Shown: one piece after another, positions 8,302-16,448 of the stretch
Layout: each line of letters opens with the position of its first letter
Position numbering within the stretch: the stretch's first letter is position 1
DNA from: a bacterium c-19
GTDB lineage: Bacteria; Bacillota_I; Bacilli_A; Erysipelotrichales; Erysipelotrichaceae
Assembly: GCA_009917405.1 (NCBI GenBank)
Contig: QZED01000018.1
Span: forward strand, 1-35,941
Direction of reading: 5' to 3'
DNA length: 35,941 nucleotides
The notes under the pieces: model-generated
What the model was told of the DNA's origin: nothing
Databases searched by the model: none
The model's input: the letters and a program-made list of their open reading frames with translations, nothing else
Program-made: the position numbers and the translations under genes

Positions 8302-8329
8302 ACTGCAGTTCAAAGCTGCAGTTTTTTTA
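8302..8329 (+). terminator. Intrinsic terminator after the GH13-like gene
   Basis: ACTGCAG-TTCAAAG-CTGCAGT forms a 7-bp stem and is followed directly by a run of seven or more T. It ends 39 bases after the stop codon. Confidence 0.88.
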
Positions 8330-8360
8330 TGACAGATAAAAACAAGCTTAAACCGATAAT

Positions 8361-8384
8361 TAAAAACAGCCGTTTCCGACTGTT
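8361..8384 (-). terminator. Intrinsic terminator after ptsI
   Basis: On the minus strand AACAGTCG-GAAA-CGGCTGTT folds with one G-U pair and a GNRA-type loop. It is followed by TTT and more T. It lies 30 bases beyond the ptsI stop. Confidence 0.75.
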
Positions 8385-8413
8385 TTCATATATATTGTTA
8401 ATCAAATAAACAA

Positions 8414-10114
8414 TTAGTCTACTTTGCTTTTGACTAGATCTAATACTTCTTCTGCCGTAGACAGCTGAATTGCTTCCGCTGCCAGTTTTTCACATTCTGC
8501 CTTACTTAAAGAAGTAACCATTTTACGTGCTTTCAAGATTGAAGTTGCACTCATAGAGAATTCATCTAAGCCAAGTCCCAGTAACAACGGTACTGCATAT
8601 GGTTCTCCCGCCATTTCACCGCACATACCTGCCCATTTTCCTTCTTTATGCGCGCCGTCGATTGTCGCCTTGACAAGTCTTAGAATCGAAGGATTATATG
8701 GCTGATACAGATAAGATACATGCTCACTCATACGATCGGCTGCCATAGTATACTGAATCAAATCGTTGGTGCCGATAGAGAAGAAATCTGCTTCTTTGGC
8801 AAAGTTATCGGCATTTACCGCAGCTGCCGGAATTTCTACCATCATACCGACTTCAATATTATCCGCAACTTTTACACCTTCACTGATTAATTTCGCTTTT
8901 TCTTCATTGAAGATTGCTTTTGCATCTCTGAATTCCTTTACGGTTGCGATCATCGGGAACATAATGCATAGTTTACCGTAAACAGAAGCACGGATCAATG
9001 CACGAAGCTGAGTGCGGAATATATCTGTACGATCTAAGCACAGACGAATTGCACGATAACCCAAGAACGGATTCATTTCTTCCGGGAATTCAAAGTAAGA
9101 CAGTTTTTTGTCACCGCCAATATCTAGTGTACGCACAACAACTTTGCGTCCGCCCATACCGGTTAAAACTTCTTTATATGCTTCAAACTGCTCATCTTCG
9201 GTCGGGAAATGATCGGAATTCATATACAGGAATTCGGTACGGAATAAACCGACACCTTCTCCGCCGTTATTTAATACGCCCTCTACATCTTTAACACCGC
9301 CGATATTCCCTGCCAATTCAACCTGATGTCCGTCGGTAGAAATTGACTTCGCGGTCTTTAATACCTTTAATGCTTCTTTTTCTTCTGCATAAGCTTTCGC
9401 TTTTTCTTCATATTTTTGAATAGTTGCTTCATCAGGATTTAAAATCACTTCACCCTCTAACGCATCCATTACGATGACATCACCGTGTTTCGCTTCTTCC
9501 ATAATGCCGCTGCATCCGACAACCGCCGGAATTTCCAAGGAACGTGCCATAATCGCAGAATGAGAAGTGCGTCCGCCAATCGCAGTCGCAAAGCCTTTTG
9601 CATACGTATTCAGCTGTGCCGTATCACTCGGTGTTAAATCATATGCTACGACAACGGAATCCTCATTGATTAAGCTTAAATCGGGTATCATCAATCCCAA
9701 CAGATTACATTTTAAACGGAAGGTAACATCCTTTATATCTGCCGCACGTTCACGCATATAATCATTATCCATAGATTCAAAAATCATAATCATCTGATTC
9801 GCAACTGTCTCTGTCGCATAATCCGCATTTACTTTATCATTTTCAATCATACTGATAATTTGTGCCGAAAGATCAGGATCGGATGCCATCATCAAATGCG
9901 CATCAAACACTGCCAGTTCTTCTTCACTTAAACGCTTGGAAGCAATCTCTTTGATTCGCTCAATATCGTTTTTTGTTTTTTCCAGTGCCTCATTGAATTT
10001 CGCAATTTCAGCAGCCGGATCAGCATCTTTTTTCACAATTTCCACTGTCGGCTGTTCCAGCTTATAAACCTTCGCAATCGCAACACCGGATGACGCAGCT
10101 ATACCTTTTAACAT
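8414..10114 (-). CDS. ptsI: PTS enzyme I (phosphoenolpyruvate-protein phosphotransferase)
   Basis: First enzyme of the sugar phosphotransferase system. It takes phosphate from PEP onto a histidine and passes it to HPr. The 566-residue length is normal. Domain order is the N-terminal HPr-binding helical region ([14 protein letters not shown] opening), the swivel domain with active-site H185 in [21 protein letters not shown] (split here as two family motifs), and the C-terminal PEP-binding TIM barrel with [19 protein letters not shown] and the [10 protein letters not shown] cysteine loop. No ptsH lies next to it, so HPr must be encoded elsewhere. It has its own promoter with a cre-like site and its own terminator, so it is probably transcribed alone. 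Cytosolic. Confidence 0.98.
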   Translation of the reverse strand: MLKGIAASSGVAIAKVYKLEQPTVEIVKKDADPAAEIAKFNEALEKTKNDIERIKEIASKRLSEEELAVFDAHLMMASDPDLSAQIISMIENDKVNADYATETVANQMIMIFESMDNDYMRERAADIKDVTFRLKCNLLGLMIPDLSLINEDSVVVAYDLTPSDTAQLNTYAKGFATAIGGRTSHSAIMARSLEIPAVVGCSGIMEEAKHGDVIVMDALEGEVILNPDEATIQKYEEKAKAYAEEKEALKVLKTAKSISTDGHQVELAGNIGGVKDVEGVLNNGGEGVGLFRTEFLYMNSDHFPTEDEQFEAYKEVLTGMGGRKVVVRTLDIGGDKKLSYFEFPEEMNPFLGYRAIRLCLDRTDIFRTQLRALIRASVYGKLCIMFPMIATVKEFRDAKAIFNEEKAKLISEGVKVADNIEVGMMVEIPAAAVNADNFAKEADFFSIGTNDLIQYTMAADRMSEHVSYLYQPYNPSILRLVKATIDGAHKEGKWAGMCGEMAGEPYAVPLLLGLGLDEFSMSATSILKARKMVTSLSKAECEKLAAEAIQLSTAEEVLDLVKSKVD

Positions 10115-10161
10115 AACAAATTTTCCTCCTATTATTCAATCTTGAGAAAGATGTCATTTTT

Positions 10162-10175
10162 TCATAGCGCTTTCA
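10162..10175 (-). promoter_or_regulatory. cre-like (CcpA) site downstream of the ptsI promoter
   Basis: On the minus strand TGAAAGCGCTATGA matches the catabolite-responsive element consensus TGWAANCGNTNWCA at all but one defined position. It lies about 20-35 bases past the -10 box, where bound CcpA would act as a roadblock. The CcpA gene itself is not in the window. Confidence 0.6.
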
Positions 10176-10195
10176 ATTCTTTCTCTCTGGTATAA

Positions 10196-10224
10196 ATAAT
10201 AACATTTTCAAACATAAATTTCCA
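10196..10224 (-). promoter_or_regulatory. Promoter of ptsI
   Basis: On the minus strand TGGAAA (10224-10219) and TATTAT (10201-10196) are spaced by 17 bases. This gives a leader of about 75 bases, with GGAGGAAAA before the ptsI ATG. Confidence 0.5.
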
Positions 10225-10273
10225 GTCTTTTTCATCTATTGTGATCGGAAAATCATCACTTTGAGTCAATTTA

Positions 10274-10606
10274 TTATTGAGCTGTATACAGACGATTCAA
10301 TAAAAGGTCAACAGCTTCTTTCTTACAGCGGTTATAAGAACTGCGTGAATAGATAGAATGCCACCATCCCCGCTCTTTCACTTCAAAAAAATCATTCAGG
10401 ATAATCATCGCATATTCACGATTCATCTGTCTTAATATTAAGCGTAAAAGAGCTGTGATTTCCATATCATTTTCCTGTACAGGATGATCCTCAACCATCC
10501 CCTGTTTCATGAACGCTTCATGAACGCTGCCTTTGCGATACAGCTTCCCCAGATAGTGAATCAGCTGTTCTTTTTCCTGTGTTGAGAGTGATTCCAATTT
10601 TTCCAT
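10274..10606 (-). CDS. Small hypothetical protein with a C-terminal HTH-like segment
   Basis: A 110-residue, charged, soluble protein that I do not recognise by name. The C-terminal third (about residues 78-106) reads RGWWHSIYSRSSYNRCKKEA and continues VDLLLNRLY. This resembles the helix-turn-helix end of sigma region 4 and ArpU-type regulators, where a Y-S-x-S-x-Y-x-R-x-K recognition helix precedes a short hydrophobic helix. Similar small proteins are known in Erysipelotrichia and Mollicutes. It has a good ribosome-binding site (AGGAGG before ATG). It is a single gene between pfp and ptsI, both on the same strand, and could be a regulator of either, but nothing shows this directly. Confidence 0.7.
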   Translation of the reverse strand: MEKLESLSTQEKEQLIHYLGKLYRKGSVHEAFMKQGMVEDHPVQENDMEITALLRLILRQMNREYAMIILNDFFEVKERGWWHSIYSRSSYNRCKKEAVDLLLNRLYTAQ

Positions 10607-10748
10607 AATACCTCCTATAAAAATAGCTTTACTGTTCTCTATCTTTTATTATTCACATAAAAACGGCATTATACAGAAATTCACATAATTTCACAATTTA
10701 TCGTTTTATAAGATAATTACAATAAAATGCAAAGAAGATAAATTGCAT

Positions 10749-10778
10749 AAAAAAACGATGCCGCTTATCACGACATCG
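10749..10778 (-). terminator. Intrinsic terminator after the phosphofructokinase gene
   Basis: On the minus strand CGATGTCG-TGATAAG-CGGCATCG pairs with one G-U and is followed by seven T. It ends 20-50 bases after the stop codon. Confidence 0.85.
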
Positions 10779-10798
10779 CATTTTATTATAACTAATGA

Positions 10799-12004
10799 TT
10801 AACGCATATTGAACGGTTTGATCGTTTTCGGAATACCGTTTTCCATGATCAATGTAGGTTCACCTTCAATTAACGGTGTAATATAATCATAGAACTCCTG
10901 AGTTAAACCTTGGTAATCATCTAAGATCCACTCAGTCGGTACATGTTTTACATGATTAGCGAAGTTTTCAGCCGGTCCGCTGATGAATTTCGCATTGTAT
11001 TTACCGTCGATGTATTCACGCTGTACTGCGACAACTTCTCCGGTGAATTTACCGTCAGCGCTTCTCATATGTGCAGACATACCTAATTCAAATGCTTCAC
11101 TTACATCAACCAAAGACTGTGCAAAGTTGGAAGAACGAGCGGCTGTACTTAAATCCTGTACTTTCGCACGAGGTGCAATACCTGCTTCCAAAATCATATT
11201 TTTCAATGTTTCTCCGGCACCGCCTAAGATCGCATGACCGAAGCCGTCATTTTTTGCTTCACCGGCAGAAATATAAGTACCGTCGGCATAATGAGCACCT
11301 TCACTTGTAACGATGTAGCATTTGCCTTTTTCTTCCATGCATTTCTTAACCTGTGCTAAGAATTTTTCTTTATCAAAATCAATTTCCGGTAATACAACTA
11401 AATCAACACGACCTGTCACAACCGTAGATCCTGCCAGCCATCCGGCATCTCTACCCATTGTTTCCAGAATGAATACTTCTTCACGTGTATATACATTGTA
11501 ATCCAACCAAGTAGCGTTTACTACTTCGTTCGCAAACTTAGCACCTGATGCAAACCCCGGACAGTGATCGGTAACCATCAAGTCATTATCAACTGTTTTC
11601 GGAATGCCGACAAAACGCTTATCGATATTGTTTGCCTTTGCCCATTGACTTAATGCATCTACTGTATCCATTGAATCATTACCGCCAATATAGAACAAGA
11701 TTTCAATATCATGCTTGTCCATGATTTCCACTAATTTGCGATAATCGGTTTCATCATTTCTTTTTAATTTGTAACGGCAGCTTCCCAGTGCTGATGACGG
11801 TGTCTGACGAAGCAGCTTGTTTTCTGTTTCGCTCATGTTTGTAAGATCATATAGGCGATCCTGCAAGATTCCTTCGATTCCGTTTAATCCACCATATACA
11901 TGATCATAAACAGGATTTAACTGATTTGCCCGTACAACACCTGCCAAAGAAGCATTGATTACTGTAGTAGGTCCGCCGGACTGTGCAACTAAACAATTAG
12001 CCAT
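10799..12004 (-). CDS. pfp: 6-phosphofructokinase, PPi-dependent type
   Basis: Phosphorylates fructose 6-phosphate in glycolysis. The 401-residue protein starts with the family motif AQSGGPTTVINASL. Two positions that decide the phosphoryl donor point to pyrophosphate rather than ATP. The GGDGS loop of ATP enzymes is GGNDS here with D110, and the PGTIDND loop is PKTVDND with K136. The catalytic Asp of that TVDND block and the MGRDAGWLAG substrate segment are present. The start ATG follows AGGAGGAAT. Upstream lies only 100 bases, which must hold its promoter; TATGATAAAAT is a weak -10 candidate. Donor use is inferred from the motifs; the enzyme would be reversible and save ATP. Confidence 0.93.
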   Translation of the reverse strand: MANCLVAQSGGPTTVINASLAGVVRANQLNPVYDHVYGGLNGIEGILQDRLYDLTNMSETENKLLRQTPSSALGSCRYKLKRNDETDYRKLVEIMDKHDIEILFYIGGNDSMDTVDALSQWAKANNIDKRFVGIPKTVDNDLMVTDHCPGFASGAKFANEVVNATWLDYNVYTREEVFILETMGRDAGWLAGSTVVTGRVDLVVLPEIDFDKEKFLAQVKKCMEEKGKCYIVTSEGAHYADGTYISAGEAKNDGFGHAILGGAGETLKNMILEAGIAPRAKVQDLSTAARSSNFAQSLVDVSEAFELGMSAHMRSADGKFTGEVVAVQREYIDGKYNAKFISGPAENFANHVKHVPTEWILDDYQGLTQEFYDYITPLIEGEPTLIMENGIPKTIKPFNMR

Positions 12005-12104
12005 GTGTCTATTCCTCCTAATATTTGTATGACAGGTTTATTTTATCATAATCGGCTTTATTTTAAAAGGGCATTTTAAGAATATAGCAATGTTCACATT
12101 AAAC

Positions 12105-14462
12105 CTATTCACGCTTCAGCTTCCACCATGCAAGTAAGCTGAAACCGCTGCATACGCTAATCAAAAGATACAATGTGTAAGGTACTTCAACTCCTGTCAT
12201 CGGTGAATTATTTCCCTCATGTTGATCTGTTTTGATTTGTGTATTGCCGTTATTTTTATCGACATCATTATTCAACGGCGGAATAGTATCTTCCGGATTT
12301 ATATAATTAGGATCTTTTTCATGACATTTGATGCATTCTCCGTTGACATATTCATGACCTGTTTTCGCTATAACTGTTCCTTTACGAACGATTTCATTAC
12401 AGTGTACACAGAGATAATCACCTGTATAGCCTGCTTCCGTACAGGACGCTTCCTTCGCATTGATCAGCTTAAGTTCCGTATGTCCGCTTGCTTCTAAAAG
12501 CGTTTCCTTTAATGTAATTTCAATCGTCAAAGCCTCATCCGCATAATATTTGCCGCAGCTTTCACAATACCAATATGCAATATGTCCCTGCCCTGTACAA
12601 GTAGGCTCCTTTGCCTTGATTTCACTTATTGTATGTCCCGTTTTCTCTAACAGCACATCGTCTTTATTAATCTTTATCGTAAGAGCCTCATCCGCAAAAT
12701 ATTCATCACAAGCTTCACAATGCCAATATGCAATATGTCCCGCTTCGCTGCAAGTAGGCTCCTTTGCCCTGATTTCACTTATTGTATGTCCCGTTTTCTC
12801 TAACAGCACATCGCCTTTATTAATCTTTATCGTAAGAGCCTCATCCGCAAAATATTCATCACAAGCTTCACAATGCCAATATGCAATATGTCCCGCTTCG
12901 CTGCAAGTAGGCTCCTTTGCCTTAACTTCACTTACAGTATGTGCCGTTTTTTCCAACAGCACATCGTCTTTGTTGAGCTTTATCGTAAGAGCTTCATCCG
13001 CAAAATATTCATCACAAGTTTCACAGTGCCAATATGCAATATGTCCCGCTTCGCTGCAAGTAGGCTCCTTTGCCTTAACTTCACTTACAGTATGTGCCGT
13101 TTTTTCCAACAGCACATCGTCTTTGTTGAGCTTTATCGTAAGAGCTTCATCCGCAAAATATTCATCACAAGTTTCACAGTGCCAATGATCGATATTGCCG
13201 GTTTCAATACAGCTCGCATCCTTTGCCTCAATATGCACCGCATGATGTCCGGATGCCGGAATAATCGTATCGGCTTCTGTTATTTCCTTGCTCAACAACA
13301 AATCTGCATAATATTTCAAATTGCTGAGCCAATGCTCTATGCGGCCTGCCTCAAGACATGTCGGCTCAATCCTTGTATAATGAACGGCAATACCCGCTGC
13401 ACTGTCCTTTGCGTTGTTACTGCCCTTAAAGTTTCCTGTCACTAAATTATCGCTTAAGTCCGGTGTTGTGCCGCCTGTTGCTCGTGATAAACCGTACATA
13501 TATCCCGCTGTCACACTCTTTATAATATTTTCAGGTATAATGAATTCAATATCACTGACTGTTGATGAACTGATATGACCCGTTTCGGAATATGAATTAA
13601 ATACTCCGACTAAGCCGCCCAGTCCCATCGAAGATTTTGTAAGCAGTGCGTAACCAGTGCTCGCATTCGTCTCAATGATAACATTATTTACATTGCAGTT
13701 TTCGATATTATTGCTTAAAAATGTGGCACCGATCAATCCACCGATTTTTCTAGTACCGGTTATTTTCAGATTCGCAACGCTACAATCAGAAATCAGATTA
13801 TTTCCCTCTCCTCTTAAGCCGACCAAGCCGCCGATATTATCACCTTCACTATCGGCTTTAACGTACAAACCGTTCACGCTGCTTCCCTCATTACCCTGCA
13901 CATGAGAGTTTGTGATCATTGAATAATGATCGCCTGCTAAGCCTCCGACCATAAACGTACCGGTAATCGTAATATCTCCGATCACATTACAATTCATCGT
14001 CTTGGTAACCATATACCCCCCTAATGCCCCTACTGTATGATTTGCCCGTATATCCACATTTTCCAGTGTTAAATCCGCAATTACGGCTTCTGGCGCACCT
14101 TGCGCATTACCGAAAAATCCTGCTTCATTCAGATCCTCATTCGTTATTTTAAGGTTCTTCACTGTATTTTGATTTCCCTGAAAAGAACCGGCGAACGGAT
14201 GTTCCTTACTTCCGATCGGGATCCATTCTTCATTGTTTAAATCGATGTCTGCCGTTAATGAAACAGTTTTCTTTGAAAAACTTTTTCCGCTGTTCACCAT
14301 ATCACGAAAAGCAATCAGTTCTTCTTTATCGGAAATCGTAAATTCTGTCGCTGAATCATAATCAAATCCCCAATTTGTTGTGTCAGCCTTTACAATTGCC
14401 GATAACGGCAGTGTAGAAAAAATGACAGCCAGCGAAACCACAATTCTTATAAGTTTTTTCAT
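12105..14462 (-). CDS. Cell-surface protein with GLUG repeats, Cys-containing tandem repeats and a sorting signal
   Basis: A 785-residue secreted protein. A signal peptide (MKKLIRIVVSLAVIFSTLPL, cleavage probably after VKA) is followed by a beta-rich region (about 30-350) carrying GLUG-type motifs such as IGGLVG, VGGLAG and IGGLIG, seen in M26-type peptidase N-domains and adhesins. Residues about 400-650 hold repeats of 51 residues with PTCSEAGHIAYWHCE-x-CDEYFADEALTIK; the paired cysteines may bind zinc or form disulfides. The C-terminus is NSPMTG, a hydrophobic segment and KLKRE, a sortase-type sorting signal in which SPMTG replaces the usual LPxTG. It has its own promoter and ribosome-binding site CAGGAGG. 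It probably acts in adhesion; the ligand is unknown. Confidence 0.85.
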   Translation of the reverse strand: MKKLIRIVVSLAVIFSTLPLSAIVKADTTNWGFDYDSATEFTISDKEELIAFRDMVNSGKSFSKKTVSLTADIDLNNEEWIPIGSKEHPFAGSFQGNQNTVKNLKITNEDLNEAGFFGNAQGAPEAVIADLTLENVDIRANHTVGALGGYMVTKTMNCNVIGDITITGTFMVGGLAGDHYSMITNSHVQGNEGSSVNGLYVKADSEGDNIGGLVGLRGEGNNLISDCSVANLKITGTRKIGGLIGATFLSNNIENCNVNNVIIETNASTGYALLTKSSMGLGGLVGVFNSYSETGHISSSTVSDIEFIIPENIIKSVTAGYMYGLSRATGGTTPDLSDNLVTGNFKGSNNAKDSAAGIAVHYTRIEPTCLEAGRIEHWLSNLKYYADLLLSKEITEADTIIPASGHHAVHIEAKDASCIETGNIDHWHCETCDEYFADEALTIKLNKDDVLLEKTAHTVSEVKAKEPTCSEAGHIAYWHCETCDEYFADEALTIKLNKDDVLLEKTAHTVSEVKAKEPTCSEAGHIAYWHCEACDEYFADEALTIKINKGDVLLEKTGHTISEIRAKEPTCSEAGHIAYWHCEACDEYFADEALTIKINKDDVLLEKTGHTISEIKAKEPTCTGQGHIAYWYCESCGKYYADEALTIEITLKETLLEASGHTELKLINAKEASCTEAGYTGDYLCVHCNEIVRKGTVIAKTGHEYVNGECIKCHEKDPNYINPEDTIPPLNNDVDKNNGNTQIKTDQHEGNNSPMTGVEVPYTLYLLISVCSGFSLLAWWKLKRE
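12601..13212. repeat. Four tandem 153-bp coding repeats
   Basis: The block beginning gtaggctcctttgcc recurs at 12601, 12754, 12907 and 13060, an exact 153-base (51-codon) period. The first two units differ at only about two bases, and the last two are identical over about 125 bases, while the two pairs differ more from each other. Diverged copies flank the array on both sides (about 12448-12600 and from 13213). The pattern suggests recent duplication or gene conversion inside a surface-protein gene, so copy number may vary between strains. Confidence 0.95.
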
Positions 14463-14524
14463 TCTATAGCCTCCTGTCTTATATGCAATTCATCTGTATC
14501 ACATTGTATTGAATTATCCTTTTA

Positions 14525-14553
14525 ATTCTAATATAAAGCAAATAGTTTTACAA
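14525..14553 (-). promoter_or_regulatory. Promoter of the GLUG surface-protein gene
   Basis: On the minus strand TTGTAA (14553-14548) and TAGAAT (14530-14525) are spaced by 17 bases, about 60 bases before the start codon. Confidence 0.5.
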
Positions 14554-14821
14554 GTAAATTTTTATCAAATTGTTCTTTTTTACACAATCAAAAGTAATAT
14601 TCACTTAAATATTATTAATAATGTTATAATTAACAAATAGATTCACTTACATCTGTTTTGAACAACGATTTTGTTTCATCTCTTAAAAATGATGGAATGT
14701 TCCTCGGTCTTTATCTGTTTTATCAACCTTATTATAAAAATATAATTCATTTTAATCACAGACAGCCTGTATTTATTCATCTCATTCATAAAGAAATGTT
14801 TTATTCTTATCTTATTGACTA

Positions 14822-14830
14822 TGCTATAAT
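14822..14830 (+). promoter_or_regulatory. Extended -10 promoter of mscL
   Basis: TGCTATAAT is a perfect extended -10 element (TG-N-TATAAT). The -35 region is poor, as is usual for such promoters. The mscL start is 45 bases downstream, after AAGGAGG. Confidence 0.6.
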
Positions 14831-14874
14831 AATTAAGTAATAAGCTTTATGCTTAAACAGTATAAGGAGGACTT

Positions 14875-15330
14875 ATGAAAAAAATAATTGAAGAATTTAA
14901 AGTATTCATCATGCGCGGAAATGTACTTGATTTAGCAATCGGTGTGATCATCGGCGGGGCATTTCAAAAAATCGTTAATTCATTAGTAAATGATGTGATT
15001 ATGCCGCTGATTTCATTAATTACCGGCGGTATCAATTTCAGCAACTGGTTTCTTGCATTAGATAACAGTTCCTACGCTGTTTTGGCAGAAGCACAGGCAA
15101 ACGGTGCCAACACCTTAAACTATGGGCTCTTTCTGACTGAAGTTCTGAATTTTCTGATCATGGCTTTTGTGATCTTTATGTTTGTTAAAACGATGAATCG
15201 CATTGCCTCCAAGCGAAAGAAAGTTGATGTCAAAGAAGAAGCGGTGAAGACCAAGCAGTGTCCGTATTGTAAAACGGAAATCGATGCACAAGCTACTCGC
15301 TGTCCTCACTGTACATCTGTGCTGGAATAA
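14875..15330 (+). CDS. mscL: Large-conductance mechanosensitive channel with C-terminal zinc ribbon
   Basis: Pressure-release channel of the cytoplasmic membrane that opens on osmotic downshock. The 151-residue protein begins with the conserved amphipathic helix and pore helix, MKKIIEEFKVFIMRGNVLDL then AIGVIIGGAFQKIVNSLVND. A second membrane helix lies near 85-106. In place of the usual C-terminal helical bundle it ends in CPYC (C129, C132) and CPHC (C143, C146), a zinc-ribbon arrangement C-x2-C-x10-C-x2-C. The pore part is ordinary; the tail may be an assembly or sensing module, which is inference. Single-gene unit with its own promoter and terminator. Confidence 0.95.
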   Translation: MKKIIEEFKVFIMRGNVLDLAIGVIIGGAFQKIVNSLVNDVIMPLISLITGGINFSNWFLALDNSSYAVLAEAQANGANTLNYGLFLTEVLNFLIMAFVIFMFVKTMNRIASKRKKVDVKEEAVKTKQCPYCKTEIDAQATRCPHCTSVLE

Positions 15331-15333
15331 TAC

Positions 15334-15394
15334 AAAAAAAGCTTGTGAGCACTTTCTCTGTTCAAACAGCGGAATGCATTCACGAGCTTTTATT
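15334..15394. terminator. Bidirectional terminator candidate between mscL and the SDR gene
   Basis: AAAGCTTGTGA (15338-15348) can pair with TCACGAGCTTT (15380-15390) through one wobble, flanked by an A-run on the left and T-rich sequence on the right. It can end mscL on the plus strand, and could act for the SDR gene on the minus strand about 100 bases past its stop. Confidence 0.65.
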
Positions 15395-15498
15395 ATGCTT
15401 TATAATAAAATTCTTTTTCTTGTACAACGCACATTTGATAAGAAAATCTCCTTTTACAGAACTCTCTTACAAATACTTTGTTGCGTCGAAAAGTCATC

Positions 15499-16260
15499 TT
15501 ACCCGACAAAACCGCCGTCTACCGAAAGGACAGCCCCGGTAATATAAGAAGCGGCATCACAAGCTAAAAACAGCACCGCATTTGCAATATCCTCACTCTC
15601 TCCCAAACGCCTCAGCGGAATGTTGGCTGCCATGCGCTCAATAATCGTCTGATCCAACGCCTTCACCATATCGGTTGCGGTAATTCCCGGAGCTACTGCG
15701 TTCACACGGATTCCATCTTTACCAAGTTCTCTTGCCAAAGACTTCGTCATTCCGTTTACCGCGAATTTGCTTGTAGGGTACGCACTGCCCGAAGTTTGTG
15801 CATAAAGTGAAACCATGGAACTCGTATTGATGACAACCCCCTTGCCTTTTTCTTTCATCATCGGAACACATAATCGTGTTAAGCGAAACATCGCATCTAC
15901 ATTTACTTGCATCACATCCGCAAAATGCGTATCATCATACTCATAAATTGACTTTGCATCAGAGATACCGGCATTATTCACTAAAATATCCACGGAAGCA
16001 GCGAGCTTCTTTTTTACATCTTCCAGCATTTCAACGATTTCGTTTTCTTTGCTTAAATCAGGGTAATAGCCAAGCACTTCATAAGCTTCGTTTTCATTCT
16101 TCAGCTTTGTTAATGCACGATCTACACTCTCTTTACGTGATCCCAGCAGTACAACCCTTGCCCCGCTGTCCAAAAAGCCTTTGACGATCGCATAACCGAT
16201 GCCGCGAGTTCCGCCGCTTACCAAAACAACCTTATTCTTTAAAGACATATACTGCTCCAT
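15499..16260 (-). CDS. Short-chain dehydrogenase/reductase (FabG-like)
   Basis: NAD(P)-dependent oxidoreductase with a Rossmann fold, 253 residues. It has the cofactor motif GGTRGIG (16-22), NNAG (95-98), catalytic Ser (SSM, about 147-148), Tyr161 and Lys165 (YPTSK), and the end motif GAVLSVDGGFVG. These are typical of the classical SDR subfamily that includes FabG 3-oxoacyl-ACP reductases. It is a lone gene and not in a fatty-acid operon, so the substrate could equally be a sugar or other alcohol. A second in-frame ATG at residue 5 is preceded by GGAG and is also a possible start. No gene symbol is given because SDRs of this type cannot be told apart by sequence reading. Confidence 0.9.
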   Translation of the reverse strand: MEQYMSLKNKVVLVSGGTRGIGYAIVKGFLDSGARVVLLGSRKESVDRALTKLKNENEAYEVLGYYPDLSKENEIVEMLEDVKKKLAASVDILVNNAGISDAKSIYEYDDTHFADVMQVNVDAMFRLTRLCVPMMKEKGKGVVINTSSMVSLYAQTSGSAYPTSKFAVNGMTKSLARELGKDGIRVNAVAPGITATDMVKALDQTIIERMAANIPLRRLGESEDIANAVLFLACDAASYITGAVLSVDGGFVG

Positions 16261-16448
16261 ATTTAAAACCTGCCTTTCTGTTTACAATATAGCACACCGA
16301 TATATAAAATACAATGCAAATGACCTCTTTGGCGCTGTCGTGTCCTCTTTCTATGACTATGCCTTTTTTTTGCACATCAGTACTGTCACATTTCATATTC
16401 AAACAACATTCGCATAGAATAGAATAACCGACATTAGGGGGAATATAC

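Larger units (their letters stand above)
14463..14874. other. Intergenic region between divergent surface-protein and mscL genes
   Basis: 412 AT-rich bases holding the two divergent promoters described separately. A 60-codon plus-strand frame at 14658-14840 has no ribosome-binding site or family resemblance and is not called. In the mscL leader TAAGC-TTTAT-GCTTA (14841-14856) can form a small hairpin of unknown meaning. Confidence 0.6.

Noticed and set aside
8330-8413. Riboswitch or tRNA in the ptsI-GH13 gap
   Set aside because: The structure there is explained by two converging intrinsic terminators.
12601-13212. Possible CRISPR array
   Set aside because: The repeat unit is 153 bases with no unique spacers and is in frame within a protein gene.
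12550-13445. Two long plus-strand ORFs (212 and 190 codons) with internal repeats
   Set aside because: They are shadows of the 153-bp tandem repeats of the surface-protein gene; 153 is a multiple of three, so any frame without a stop in one unit stays open.
14658-14840. Plus-strand ORF of 60 codons
   Set aside because: No ribosome-binding site, aromatic-rich AT-driven composition, and it overlaps the mscL promoter.
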